DNA of 20,502 nt from SURF-43 sp964628985 (GCA_964628985.1 CAZVNJ010000038.1:1-20502), one strand, 5' to 3'; shown: positions 7,350-15,621, numbered from the stretch's first letter. Notes: generated by a model from the sequence alone, not told the origin. Numbers and translations: made by a program.

Positions 7350-7616
7350 ATGGCACACACGCACTCAGACCGCGGGAACTCTGCGACGGCAGCAATTCTC
7401 GGAGTCCTGGTCGCGATCGTGGCAATCCTGCTCATCGCCGTGTTCGCGTTCGGTGCATTCGGCTGGAACGACGGTGACGGCGCCCTTGAGGGCGGTGGCG
7501 GCGTCGATGAGACCCTGCCGGGCACCGGCACCGACGGTAATGGCACGGGCACGGGCGGTGGCACTGGCAGCCCGATGAACTGGCACGCCGGCTACGACGC
7601 CCTGGTCTTCGTCTAA
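7350..7616 (+). CDS. Small single-pass membrane protein, paralogue 1 of a tandem pair
   Basis: An 88-residue protein that I do not recognise as a named family. It has a short polar N-terminus (MAHTHSDRGNSAT), one hydrophobic helix (about 14-35) and a Gly/Asp/Thr-rich linker (NDGDGALEGGGGVDETLPGT). It ends in SPMNWHAGYDALVFV at the stop codon. The acidic glycine-rich part probably faces outward. AGAGG lies 8 nt upstream of the ATG, and a TACGGT hexamer about 49 bp upstream could be its -10 box. The next gene, 44 bp downstream, is a clear paralogue. LPGTG in the linker is not followed by a membrane helix and a basic tail, so it is not a sortase signal. Function unknown. Confidence 0.75.
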   Translation: MAHTHSDRGNSATAAILGVLVAIVAILLIAVFAFGAFGWNDGDGALEGGGGVDETLPGTGTDGNGTGTGGGTGSPMNWHAGYDALVFV

Positions 7617-7660
7617 GTCGAGGTAAGCGCGGTTGGTCGACCTAGAGCGAAGGTACGCCC

Positions 7661-7978
7661 ATGGCACCCACGCACCCAGACCGCGGAGGCTCTACGACCG
7701 CGGTGATTCTCGGATTGACCATCACGATTGTGGCCGCCCTCCTGATTGCTGTGCTCGCCTTCGGCGCGTTCGGATGGAACGACGGCGACGGGGCACTCGA
7801 GGGTGGGGGTGGTGTCGACCAAGCCGTGCCCGGCACGGGAGAGGATGGGAACGGTTCTGAAGATCCGGTGAACTGTTTGCCTCCTCGTACGGAGGGCTGT
7901 CCCCGGCCGCAAGGGTCGAGCGGGCTCCGCAGCCCGATGCACTGGCACGCCGGTTATGACGCCCTGCTCTTCGTGTAA
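7661..7978 (+). CDS. Small single-pass membrane protein, paralogue 2 of a tandem pair
   Basis: A 105-residue paralogue of the preceding gene. The N-terminus (MAPTHPDRGGSTTA), the membrane helix ending AFGAFGWNDGDGALEGGGGV and the end SPMHWHAGYDALLFV align closely with it. The linker differs: it is longer, has VPGTG in place of LPGTG, and carries two cysteines (NCLPPRTEGCPRP). The strictly kept C-terminus with a variable linker suggests the last ~15 residues are the functional or interaction part. AAGG precedes the ATG, and both genes share a GGTAC-CCC-like sequence just before the start, consistent with duplication of the whole unit. A GC-rich hairpin follows 24 bp after the stop. Function unknown. 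Confidence 0.75.
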   Translation: MAPTHPDRGGSTTAVILGLTITIVAALLIAVLAFGAFGWNDGDGALEGGGGVDQAVPGTGEDGNGSEDPVNCLPPRTEGCPRPQGSSGLRSPMHWHAGYDALLFV

Positions 7979-8002
7979 GGGGCCAGTCAGGCTGGGGAGC
8001 AA

Positions 8003-8028
8003 GGGCGAGGGCCTCAGGGTCCTCGCCC
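8003..8028. terminator. GC-rich hairpin between convergent genes
   Basis: GGGCGAGGGCC (8003-8013) pairs with GGTCCTCGCCC (8018-8028), an 11-bp stem with one G-U pair and a TCAG loop. It lies between the stop of the second small membrane protein (7978) and the stop of the convergent monooxygenase (8066). No T-run follows on either side, so it is a hairpin-only candidate that may serve both directions. Confidence 0.5.
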
Positions 8029-8065
8029 GCGCCGTTGCTGCCCGGGGTGGGGTCCGGCTGTGCGG

Positions 8066-10003
8066 TTACGCCGTACCGGTAAAGCGATAATCAGCCGGGT
8101 CGGGCGCGTGCGTCTGTTTCCAGTAGTCCAGCAGCGTGAACGGCCAGTTCTGCGTGACGTGGCCGGACTCGTTCTTGTACCACGAGGTCACGCCGCTCGT
8201 ACCCCACGCCATCAGGGCGTTCCCGCGGTCGATCCTCTCGTTGTAAGCGTCGTGCACCTCGGATAGGACGTCCATCGAGGCGGTCGGGCCACCTTCGAGG
8301 AGGAGCCGGATGCATCCCATCACGTATCGCATCTCGCACTCGGCGAAGAAGATCGTGCTGCCGTTGACCACGATGTTCGTGTTCGGACCGTAGAGCGTGA
8401 AGAGGTTCGGGTAGCCCGGGATCGAGATCCCCTTGTATGCCCGCGCCGTCCCCGCCCAGTGGTCATGCAACTCGACGCCACCGAGGCCGTAGACCGCCAT
8501 CGGCATGAGGAACGCGCTCGCCTGGAACCCGGTGGCGTAGATGACGACATCGAGCGGCTCATGCGAGCCTCCGGCCGTCGTGATCCCTGTGGGGGACATC
8601 GAGGCGATCGGGTCCACCACGATGCGTACGTTGTCGCGCTTCAAGGCGCGCAGCCATGTCCCGTCGTCCACCACGACCCGCTTGCCGCCGGGTGGATAAG
8701 CCGGGATCGCGTGCTCTAGCACCTCGGGCGCATCGTGGAGTTCACGGCGCAGGTACGCCGTCAACGTCTCTCGCATGCGCTGGTTCGCCGCACTCACCGA
8801 TCCAGGCTGGTCCCAGTCCGGGTCCACCCGCACCGACTTCAGCATGCCCTCGCTGCTGCGCCAGAAGAGCGAGAAGCGGAACCACTCGTAGTAGAAGGGC
8901 ACGTGCTTCAAGAGCCAGTGCTTCCCGTCCGGGATCGGCTGGCGGTAGATCGGCTGGGGGCCCATCCAGGGCGGCGTGCGCTGGAACACGACGACCTCGG
9001 CCGCCTGCGTGGCGATCTCCGGCACGAACTGGAAGGCGCTCGCCCCCGTCCCCACGACGCCGACACGCTTCCCGGTGAGGTCGACGTCGTGCCGCCACTC
9101 ACCGGAATGGAAGGCGACGCCCTCGAACGACTCGCGGCCCGGGATCGCGGGGATCCGAGGGCGGTTCAACTGGCCGACGGCGCTGATCACCGCGCGGGCC
9201 TCGATCCGCTCGGGCTGACCGCCCTGCGGCCGCACCGTGACCGTCCAGCGCCCCGTGGCCTCGTCGTATCGCGCTGACTCGACACTCGTGTTGAAGCGGA
9301 TCTTCGGGCGGATGCCGTATTTGTCCGCGCAGTGGTTGAAGTACTCGAACAGCACCTGACGGTTGGAGTACCAGTAGGGCCAGTCGTAGCGCTCGAACGA
9401 GTAGGAGTAGATGTGGTTCTGGTTGTCCACGCGGCAGCCCGGGTACTGGTTCTGCCACCACGTCCCGCCGACCTCGGAGTTCTTCTCGATGATCGTGTAC
9501 GGGATGCGCTCCTGGTCTAGCCGGATTGCCGCGAGCAGCCCGGACATCCCCGCGCCGATGATCACGACGTGGAAGTCCTGCCGCGCCGCTTCTGAGATCC
9601 CCTCGAACGACGGGTGCGCGAAGGGGTCCTGCCCGTCCATCCCGAGTTCGGCATGGAGCAGTTCCTTGTAGTCCGGCGGCACCCCCTCGCCCACCAGGTA
9701 GTCCGTCATTTCCTCGATGGCTGCATCGGAGGGCCGTGGAGTCGGCGGGCTCCCGGCGTCGCGGTATGCGCGCAGCACGTCGAAGGCGATCGCGCGCGCC
9801 CGCGCCTGGTCCTCGGGGGAGATGCCGCCCTGCGGGTCCTGGTAGAGCGCTGCGATCGGGCGGATGTCCCCCCGGATGTGAGAGATGTCCCCGCTCACAT
9901 GCACGAGGGCGTTCATCAGCGATGGCACATGCGCCGCTTCGAGGGCCTCGCGCAGTTCCTCGTCGGTGGCGGTGATCGGCGCGGTGGCCTCGGTGCGGTC
10001 CAT
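8066..10003 (-). CDS. FAD-dependent Baeyer-Villiger-type monooxygenase (4-hydroxyacetophenone monooxygenase-like)
   Basis: A 645-residue class B flavin monooxygenase expected to use NADPH and O2 to insert oxygen next to a ketone, giving an ester or lactone. The FAD Rossmann motif is GAGMSG (150-155), followed by GGTWWQNQYPGCRVDNQNH, typical of the family. The Baeyer-Villiger fingerprint FxGxxxHxxxW appears as FEGVAFHSGEW (293-303), with R where many members have P. The NADPH motif is VGTGAS (317-322). An extra ~140-residue helical N-terminal region and the total length match the HAPMO-like branch better than cyclohexanone monooxygenase (~540 residues). The ATG has GGGAG about 7 nt upstream. 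Substrate cannot be told from sequence. The hydroxyacid dehydrogenase 121 bp upstream on the same strand may or may not be cotranscribed. Confidence 0.88.
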   Translation of the reverse strand: MDRTEATAPITATDEELREALEAAHVPSLMNALVHVSGDISHIRGDIRPIAALYQDPQGGISPEDQARARAIAFDVLRAYRDAGSPPTPRPSDAAIEEMTDYLVGEGVPPDYKELLHAELGMDGQDPFAHPSFEGISEAARQDFHVVIIGAGMSGLLAAIRLDQERIPYTIIEKNSEVGGTWWQNQYPGCRVDNQNHIYSYSFERYDWPYWYSNRQVLFEYFNHCADKYGIRPKIRFNTSVESARYDEATGRWTVTVRPQGGQPERIEARAVISAVGQLNRPRIPAIPGRESFEGVAFHSGEWRHDVDLTGKRVGVVGTGASAFQFVPEIATQAAEVVVFQRTPPWMGPQPIYRQPIPDGKHWLLKHVPFYYEWFRFSLFWRSSEGMLKSVRVDPDWDQPGSVSAANQRMRETLTAYLRRELHDAPEVLEHAIPAYPPGGKRVVVDDGTWLRALKRDNVRIVVDPIASMSPTGITTAGGSHEPLDVVIYATGFQASAFLMPMAVYGLGGVELHDHWAGTARAYKGISIPGYPNLFTLYGPNTNIVVNGSTIFFAECEMRYVMGCIRLLLEGGPTASMDVLSEVHDAYNERIDRGNALMAWGTSGVTSWYKNESGHVTQNWPFTLLDYWKQTHAPDPADYRFTGTA

Positions 10004-10124
10004 GGGCGGCTCCCGCGGTAGGGGTAGGACGCTGACGGGCGGACGATAGCAGGATTGGGCAGGCCTTCGCGGGGGCCCGTTACGAGTCCGCGGGGTCAGC
10101 GCTGCTCAGCCGATCCTGTACCCG

Positions 10125-11099
10125 CTAAGTCCTCGTGAGCACCTCGGGATTCGCCACCAGGATCGGCTTCCCCTGCTCGAACGCCAGGATGTGCTCGATC
10201 GTCGCGGCGTACATCACCTCGTAGCGGTCGCGTGTGACGTAACCGAGGTGGGGCGTGGCGATCACGTTCTCCATGTGCAGCAGCGGATGGTCCGCGCCCA
10301 GCACCGGCTCATCCTCGAAGACGTCGACGGCCGCGAAGCCCGGCCGGCCGCGCCCGAGGGCCTCGACGAGCGCCCCCTCGGCGATGATCGGCGCGCGGCT
10401 GGTGTTCACGATGAGTGCGGTAGGTCTCATCCGCGCGAGGTCGTCCGCTGTGATGATCCCGCGCGTCTCGGCATTCAGCGGCAGATGGATCGAGAGCACG
10501 TCGCACGCCTCGAAGAATGCCTCGCGGCCTGGCGCGATGGCGTAGCCCGCCTCGCGCGCCCGTTCCAGCGAGCCCTCGCGGCCCCAGCAGAGCACCTCCA
10601 TCCCGAACGCCCGCCCGACCTGCGCGACGACACTCCCGATCTTCCCCAGCGCGTAGATCCCGAGGGTGCGACCGGTCAGCGAAGTCCCTACCGTCGTCTG
10701 CCACGCCCCGCGCTTCAACTGCTCCACCTCGAAGGGCAGGTGTCGGAGCGAGGCGAGGATGAGCCCCCACGTGAGTTCCGCCGTCTCGTTCGAACTCCCG
10801 CGGCCGCCCCCGGCGGACACCACAATCCCGCGCTCCGTGCATGCATCGAGGTCGATGGCCGCCGTCCCGCCGGTCATGCTGACCAGTCTCAGGTCCGGCA
10901 GCCGCTCGATCAGCGCTCGCCGGAACGGCGTCCGCTCCTGCGTCAGGATCACCGCGTCGAACCCTCGCAGCCGCTCCGCGAGACGGTCCATGTCACGCTC
11001 AGGCTCGCTGAACGTGACGACCTCGTGATCGCTGAGGCGGTGGAAGTTGCCGAGTTGGGTGAACAGCCCCTGGTAGTCGTCGATGACCGCGATCTTCAT
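10125..11099 (-). CDS. D-2-hydroxyacid dehydrogenase family protein (NAD-dependent)
   Basis: A 324-residue member of the 2-hydroxyacid dehydrogenase family, which interconverts a 2-keto acid and a D-2-hydroxy acid with NAD(P)H. The nucleotide-binding segment is TLGIYALGKIGSVVAQVGRA (146-165 region). The catalytic triad is Arg235 (NTSRAPIIAEGAL), Glu264 (FEDEP) and His284 (TPHLGY). I placed the start at the ATG at 11099 because GGAGG lies 8 nt upstream and MKIAVIDDYQ is the normal beginning; a longer in-frame extension to 11177 is low-complexity and unlikely. It resembles phosphoglycerate-dehydrogenase-like proteins but lacks a C-terminal ACT domain, so serine biosynthesis should not be assumed. 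The substrate is unknown. Confidence 0.9.
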   Translation of the reverse strand: MKIAVIDDYQGLFTQLGNFHRLSDHEVVTFSEPERDMDRLAERLRGFDAVILTQERTPFRRALIERLPDLRLVSMTGGTAAIDLDACTERGIVVSAGGGRGSSNETAELTWGLILASLRHLPFEVEQLKRGAWQTTVGTSLTGRTLGIYALGKIGSVVAQVGRAFGMEVLCWGREGSLERAREAGYAIAPGREAFFEACDVLSIHLPLNAETRGIITADDLARMRPTALIVNTSRAPIIAEGALVEALGRGRPGFAAVDVFEDEPVLGADHPLLHMENVIATPHLGYVTRDRYEVMYAATIEHILAFEQGKPILVANPEVLTRT

Positions 11100-11204
11100 G
11101 ACAGTGTCCTCCGCGGGCGGCGATGCTCCGTCCGCGCCAAGACTACCTAAGCAACGGCAAGCCGGGTCACGGGCCATGCCCAGCGCTCGGGACGACCGGT
11201 GTGG

Positions 11205-11888
11205 CTACGCGCAGCCCCAGGGTGCCCACCCGCGGGCGTCGTAGAGCATGCGGGCACGCATCACCTGCTCCGCGGCCGAGGCGTCACTGGGAAGCCCCGT
11301 GCCGCCGACGGACCGCCAGGTCGGCAGGTCGAACTGCCAGAGTCCGTAGTAGCCATTCCCGGTGTTCGTCGCTGCGTAGCCGTCGGACTCGCACATCACC
11401 ACGCGATAGGCCTTGTCCGGCTGTTCGGGGAAGGCTGCGGCGATCGTGCCGTACAGCGTCTCGCGGCTCGCCTGCACTCGAGGCTCTGGCACCGCCACCG
11501 TCGGAACCGCAGCGACAACCGGTGCCTGTCCAGTCAGCGCGGGTGTCGCCGCGACGGTTGGCTCTTGCGTGATCGCTGGTGAGGCGGTGGCGACCGGGCG
11601 CACCACGACCGTGGGAGGCCGATCGGGTTCAGGCGCCATGAGTTGCGGGACCGCCTGGGCCAGCTCGAGAGGGAGATCGCCCGCCGAAGGTGTGGGCGCC
11701 ATGTCGGGATCGCGGGTGTCCGCGCCGGCTGGCTCCCTGCGCGTGACCTGTGAACTCTGCGTGCCCTCGCGATCAGTCAGTGCGTAGGCTCCGCCACCAC
11801 CTGCGATCGCGAGAGCAAACGTGACAGCCCCAGCGCAGGTGCCGAACCGCACGCTGCGCTTGAGGAGTGAAGAAGATGTTCGTTTCAT
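11205..11888 (-). CDS. Secreted transglycosylase-like (Rpf/lysozyme-fold) protein
   Basis: A 227-residue exported protein likely to cleave peptidoglycan glycan strands. Residues 17-37 form a signal peptide or membrane anchor (CAGAVTFALAIAGGGGAYAL). Residues ~38-140 are a Pro/Ala/Thr/Val-rich disordered spacer. The C-terminal ~85 residues form a small lysozyme-like domain: VVMCESDG with probable catalytic Glu167, NGYYGLWQFDLPTW, and a closing GWAPWGCA. Cys166 and Cys226 are placed for a disulfide, as in resuscitation-promoting-factor-like domains. The ATG has no visible Shine-Dalgarno. The 257-bp upstream region is noticeably more AT-rich than its surroundings and carries inverted repeats. In actinobacteria such genes are often under c-di-AMP riboswitches, but I could not recognise that fold here. 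Confidence 0.82.
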   Translation of the reverse strand: MKRTSSSLLKRSVRFGTCAGAVTFALAIAGGGGAYALTDREGTQSSQVTRREPAGADTRDPDMAPTPSAGDLPLELAQAVPQLMAPEPDRPPTVVVRPVATASPAITQEPTVAATPALTGQAPVVAAVPTVAVPEPRVQASRETLYGTIAAAFPEQPDKAYRVVMCESDGYAATNTGNGYYGLWQFDLPTWRSVGGTGLPSDASAAEQVMRARMLYDARGWAPWGCA

Positions 11889-11904
11889 TCAAAAAGCGTG
11901 GCAG

Positions 11905-12134
11905 GCGTGCAAGATGAGCGCGACCCCATTCATCGAAATGTTCTCGATCTCAGGCAGTTATGGGAGATTTTTCGCACGCAAATAGCCTGATATTGCACGC
12001 TCACAATTCCTTTGTCCGCGATGCAGATGTTCTGCCGGCATCGAGGTCGCTGTGATCGCTCTACCCGACACGAGTCCTGCGGAGGATGTGAGGTTCAGCC
12101 CGGTGCGTGGTCGGCCGTGGCGGTGAACGCACCG
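11905..12134. repeat. Inverted repeats in the recG / transglycosylase intergenic region
   Basis: This gene-free stretch (11889-12145) is upstream of the minus-strand transglycosylase gene and downstream of recG. GCGTGCAA (11905-11912) is matched by its complement TTGCACGC (11993-12000), and a further TGCGTGCG-type copy lies near 11973-11980 on the minus strand. On the minus strand TTGTGA (12006-12001) and TATTTG (11984-11979), 16 bp apart, could form a promoter. Nearer recG, CGGTGCGT (12101-12108) pairs with ACGCACCG (12127-12134) around an 18-nt loop; it may be a weak recG terminator. No ORF of note is present. Confidence 0.35.
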
Positions 12135-12145
12135 TCAAGTCCCAA

Positions 12146-14704
12146 CTAGTGCGTCTCCACCACCACCTCGCCAGCACGGGAAGCGATGGCATAGCGCAGT
12201 GCGCGGTGGTCCGGTGATGCCAGCTCCGGATCCTCCTCCAGCAGCAGTTGCGCCTCCTGTCGGGCGGCGTCGATGAGGGGGGCATCGAGGAGGCTGGCGA
12301 CGCGGAGGCCGGCCACGCCGGACTGGGCGGTACCGAAGAGGTCGCCGGGGCCGCGGAGTTGCAGGTCCGCCTCGGCGAGGGCGAAGCCGTCGTTGGTGCG
12401 CTCCATGACCGAGAGGCGGTCCTCCGCCTCGGCCGAGGGGTCGTCCGCCAGCAGGTAGCAGTACGAGGCGTGCTCGCCCCGGCCGACGCGGCCCCGGAAC
12501 TGGTGCAACTGCGCGAGGCCGAAGCGGTCCGCGCCCTCGATCACCATCACGGTCGCGTTCGGGACATCGATGCCGACCTCCACGACGGCGGTCGAGACGA
12601 GGATGTCCGCCTCGTGCGCGGCGAACGCGCGCATGACCCGGTCCTTCTCGCGGGCGGGCATGCGGCCGTGGAGCAGCAGGATGCGGTCCGCGAGGTCCGG
12701 GAATTGCTCCGTGCGCAGCCGCTCGTACTCCTCGGTGGCCGCGCGGGACTCGATCACCTCCGAGCCCTCGACGAGCGGGCAGATGACGAACGCCTGGCGG
12801 CTGGCCTCGACCTCCCGCCGGACGTGCTGAAACGCCTCGACGCGTTGGATCGGTGGCAGGAACTTCGTCTCGATGGGGACGCGCCCGGCCGGCATCTCGT
12901 CGATGATCGAGAGGTCGAGATCCCCGTACGCGGTGAGGGCGAGCGTGCGAGGGATCGGCGTGGCGCTCATCACGAGGAGGTGCGGGGTGAGCGGACGGCC
13001 TTCGTTGGCGGAGGCCTCGATACCTTTCCGACGCAATTCGCCGCGCTGCATCACGCCGAAGCGGTGCTGCTCGTCGACGACCGCGAGACCGAGGCGGTGG
13101 TAGCTGACGCCTTCCTGGATGAGCGCGTGCGTGCCCACAACGATCTGCGCGCCGCCGAAGCGGATCGCGTTGAGGGCGTCCTTCCGCTCGGCCGCCCGCG
13201 TTGAGCCCGTCAGGAGCACGACGCGCACTTGGAGCGGCAGCCCGGGCACTGTGACGAGGCCGTGCAGCGGCGGCTCCGCCTCCCCGGACAGCAACCGGCA
13301 GAGCGTGCGGTAGTGCTGCTCCGCGAGCACCTCGGTCGGCGCCATCAGCACGGACTGGTAGCCGGCCTGCACCATCGAGAGCATCGCGGCGAGCGCCACC
13401 ACCGTCTTGCCGGAGCCCACGTCGCCCTCGAGCAGACGCGACATCGGGTAGGGCCGCGCGATGTCCTCGCGCACGTCGCGCAGCACGCGCGCCTGGGCAC
13501 CGGTGAGCGACCACGGGAGCGTGCGCAGGAAGTCGTCGGCGACGGAATGGTCCTCGACGGGTGGGGCGTCGCCGGAGCGCCACTCCCGCCGTCGCGTCTG
13601 TACACCGACCTGGATTGCGAGCAGTTCGTCGAACGCGAGCCGTCGACGGGCCTCCCTGAGTGCCTCGTGCGAGTCGGGGTAATGACACTGTTGCGTGGCT
13701 TCTTTGAGCCCCAGGAGGCCGAGACGGTCGCGTATGTCAGCCGGGAGGGGGTCCTCGATGCGCTCGCCGTAGCGTTCGAGGAGTTTCGCGATGGCCGTGC
13801 GCAGCGTGCGCTGAGGGAGGCCCTCGGTCAGCGGGTAGACGGGGATGAGGCGGCCGGTGTGCTGGCCCTCGACGTCTCGCTCCAGCCGCTCCCACTCCGG
13901 GTTCTGGAACTGCGGCCGGTTACGGAAGCGCGTGACCTTGCCGGCGAGGGCAATCTCGATGCCCTCGGGCAGGGCGCGGGCCATGAAGGGCTGGTTGAAG
14001 AAGGTCGCGGTGATGCGCGAGCCGTCCTCGTCGGCGACGACGACCTCGGTCGAGCGCATCTTGCCGCCGCGCCCCATCCGCACTTCGCGCGAGGAGACGA
14101 CGCGCCCGCGCACGGTCTGCTCCGTGTCCATGCGCAGCGCGGCGATCGAGACTGTCTGAGAGAAATCCGTATGCCTCGAGGGGTAGTGCTGGAGGGCGTC
14201 CCGCACCACGTTGATGCCGAGGCGCTTCAGCCGCGCGAGGTGCGCTGGCCCGAGTCCCGTCCCCGCCTGCTCGATGGGGAGGTCGAGGCCCGCCGCGCCG
14301 GGCGCCACCTTCTCCTTCGCCGCCGCTCGAGGGCGGGATACCGGCGCTTCGCCCTCGGGTAGCGCTGCCTTCGCACGCTGTGGCTTCCTCGCGGCCGTGC
14401 GAGGGGCCGTACTCATGCGTGTCGCACCGCGCGTAACGGGCGTCAGCGCCTCCTCAAGCGTCAGTTCACGACGCACGGTCGCCAGGGCGCGACGCAGCCA
14501 GGTCTCGCGCTCCTCGACGCTGAGCGAGCCGTACCCGGCGGCTGGTAGCGCGCCGACCATCCGCAGCAGCGGAGAACCCGGTGGCTCCCCGCGCGCCTGC
14601 TCGCGCAGCATGGCGTCGAGCCCCCCCGCGACGGAGAAGTCACGCGCGCCGGCGTCGAGTTCGCGCTGGAGGACGCCCCGAAGCCGGGGCAGGTCGACAG
14701 TCAT
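12146..14704 (-). CDS. recG: ATP-dependent DNA helicase RecG
   Basis: Superfamily 2 helicase that regresses stalled replication forks and processes branched DNA. It has 852 residues, longer than the ~690 of E. coli RecG. The N-terminal ~190 residues (MTVDLPRLRGVLQRELDAGA..., then a basic Ala/Pro/Lys-rich linker) are an extension I associate with Chloroflexota RecG. Then come the wedge/OB domain (GLGPAHLARLKRLGI, VVADEDGSRITATFFNQPF), Walker A GDVGSGKT (Lys433), the DEQH box (VVDEQHRFGVMQRGELRRKG), MSATPIPRTLA, and the C-terminal motif HQFRGRVGRGEHASYCYLL. I used the ATG at 14704 because the extension looks homologous; it lacks a clear Shine-Dalgarno, and the ATG at 14416 is an alternative. 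It follows degV by 41 bp, forming the end of a fakA-degV-recG operon. Confidence 0.95.
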   Translation of the reverse strand: MTVDLPRLRGVLQRELDAGARDFSVAGGLDAMLREQARGEPPGSPLLRMVGALPAAGYGSLSVEERETWLRRALATVRRELTLEEALTPVTRGATRMSTAPRTAARKPQRAKAALPEGEAPVSRPRAAAKEKVAPGAAGLDLPIEQAGTGLGPAHLARLKRLGINVVRDALQHYPSRHTDFSQTVSIAALRMDTEQTVRGRVVSSREVRMGRGGKMRSTEVVVADEDGSRITATFFNQPFMARALPEGIEIALAGKVTRFRNRPQFQNPEWERLERDVEGQHTGRLIPVYPLTEGLPQRTLRTAIAKLLERYGERIEDPLPADIRDRLGLLGLKEATQQCHYPDSHEALREARRRLAFDELLAIQVGVQTRRREWRSGDAPPVEDHSVADDFLRTLPWSLTGAQARVLRDVREDIARPYPMSRLLEGDVGSGKTVVALAAMLSMVQAGYQSVLMAPTEVLAEQHYRTLCRLLSGEAEPPLHGLVTVPGLPLQVRVVLLTGSTRAAERKDALNAIRFGGAQIVVGTHALIQEGVSYHRLGLAVVDEQHRFGVMQRGELRRKGIEASANEGRPLTPHLLVMSATPIPRTLALTAYGDLDLSIIDEMPAGRVPIETKFLPPIQRVEAFQHVRREVEASRQAFVICPLVEGSEVIESRAATEEYERLRTEQFPDLADRILLLHGRMPAREKDRVMRAFAAHEADILVSTAVVEVGIDVPNATVMVIEGADRFGLAQLHQFRGRVGRGEHASYCYLLADDPSAEAEDRLSVMERTNDGFALAEADLQLRGPGDLFGTAQSGVAGLRVASLLDAPLIDAARQEAQLLLEEDPELASPDHRALRYAIASRAGEVVVETH

Positions 14705-14745
14705 GGGCTCGATTATGCGCGGGCGGGAGGTACCGCGCCGCGCCG

Positions 14746-15621
14746 CTAGGCAGGCAGGAACGAGGGCGACTGCGCGTCCGGGGCGCGAGTGACGCCGACG
14801 GAGACGGCGCCCGGGCCGACGTGGACGCCGATCACCGGAGTGATGCGGGCCTCGACGTACTTCGAGTCGGGGGCGAGGCCGTGCAGGCGGTCGCGGAGGT
14901 GGGCGAGTTCGTCCGGTGTCGAGGCGTGGAGCGCGAACGTCGTCGTGACGGGGCGCATGTCCGAGCAGCGGCGAAGGATGTCCTCGACGGCCTTCTGCTT
15001 GGTGCGGGTGCGTGCCACCGGGTGCACTTCGCCGTCCTGCACCGTGATGACCGGCTTGATCTGAAGCAGCGAGCCGAAAAACTCCTGCCCGCGCGACATG
15101 CGTCCGCCGCGACGCAGGTATTCGAGGGTCTCCAGCGTGAAGAAGATCTGGGTGCGCCGCGCGGTGTCGAGGGCGACCGCAGCCGCTTGCTCGACGGTCG
15201 CACCCTGCTGGACGGCACGCGCGGCCTCCATGACGGGTACGCCGAGGGCCAGCGACACCTGGAGCGAGTCGACGAACGTGACAGGCAGGCCCGTCGCCCC
15301 CTGTCGCGCCGACTCGAGCGTGGCGCTCAGCTTGCTCGACACGTGGATCGAGAGGATCTGCGTGGCGCCCTCGGAGACGAGGCGCTCGTAGACGGTACGG
15401 AAGACGCCCGGGCCGGGCGCAGCGGTTGTCGGCAACACCTTCTCCCGCCCGAGGCGGCGGAAGAACTGCTCCGCGGTGATGTCCACGCCGTCGCGGAGTT
15501 CCTCCTCGCCGAAGAGGACCGTCAGGGGGATGACGGTGATGCCCAGCGCATCCACCCACTCCTGGGGGAGGTCGCAGGTCGAGTCGGTCACGACACGGAT
15601 GGCGGCGGAATTGTTCGTCAT
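14746..15621 (-). CDS. DegV family fatty-acid-binding protein (FakB-like)
   Basis: A 291-residue DegV-family protein, which binds a fatty acid and presents its carboxyl group to the kinase FakA. Visible family features are VVTDSTCDLPQEWVDALGIT at residues 10-29, the ligand loop PTTAAPGPGVF (64-74, normally TSQPSP-like), HVSSKLSATLESARQG, LRRGGRMSRGQEF and the C-terminal VIGVHVGPGAVSVGV. The ATG at 15621 begins the conserved domain, 10 bp after the fakA stop; upstream in-frame sequence overlaps fakA and was excluded. Adjacency to fakA makes the FakB role likely. The altered ligand loop (Ala where Gln is common) may affect lipid preference; that is speculation. Confidence 0.9.
   Translation of the reverse strand: MTNNSAAIRVVTDSTCDLPQEWVDALGITVIPLTVLFGEEELRDGVDITAEQFFRRLGREKVLPTTAAPGPGVFRTVYERLVSEGATQILSIHVSSKLSATLESARQGATGLPVTFVDSLQVSLALGVPVMEAARAVQQGATVEQAAAVALDTARRTQIFFTLETLEYLRRGGRMSRGQEFFGSLLQIKPVITVQDGEVHPVARTRTKQKAVEDILRRCSDMRPVTTTFALHASTPDELAHLRDRLHGLAPDSKYVEARITPVIGVHVGPGAVSVGVTRAPDAQSPSFLPA

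Noticed and set aside
7103..7350. T-box riboswitch upstream of argS
   Set aside because: Hairpins are present, but I found no UGGN-containing T-box sequence or recognisable Stem I motifs; kept only as a generic attenuator candidate.
7500..7560. LPXTG-like sortase motif (LPGTG) in the first small membrane protein
   Set aside because: It is not followed by a hydrophobic helix and basic tail, and the paralogue has VPGTG, so it is probably linker sequence.
10191..11150. Long plus-strand open frame across the hydroxyacid dehydrogenase gene
   Set aside because: Arg-rich low-complexity product, opposite a gene with an intact catalytic triad and Shine-Dalgarno.
11889..12060. c-di-AMP (ydaO-type) riboswitch upstream of the transglycosylase gene
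   Set aside because: Expected from actinobacterial parallels, but the conserved core sequences were not visible on the minus strand.
13229..14362. Long plus-strand open frame across recG
   Set aside because: Shadow of RecG, which has Walker A, DEQH and the full motif set on the other strand.
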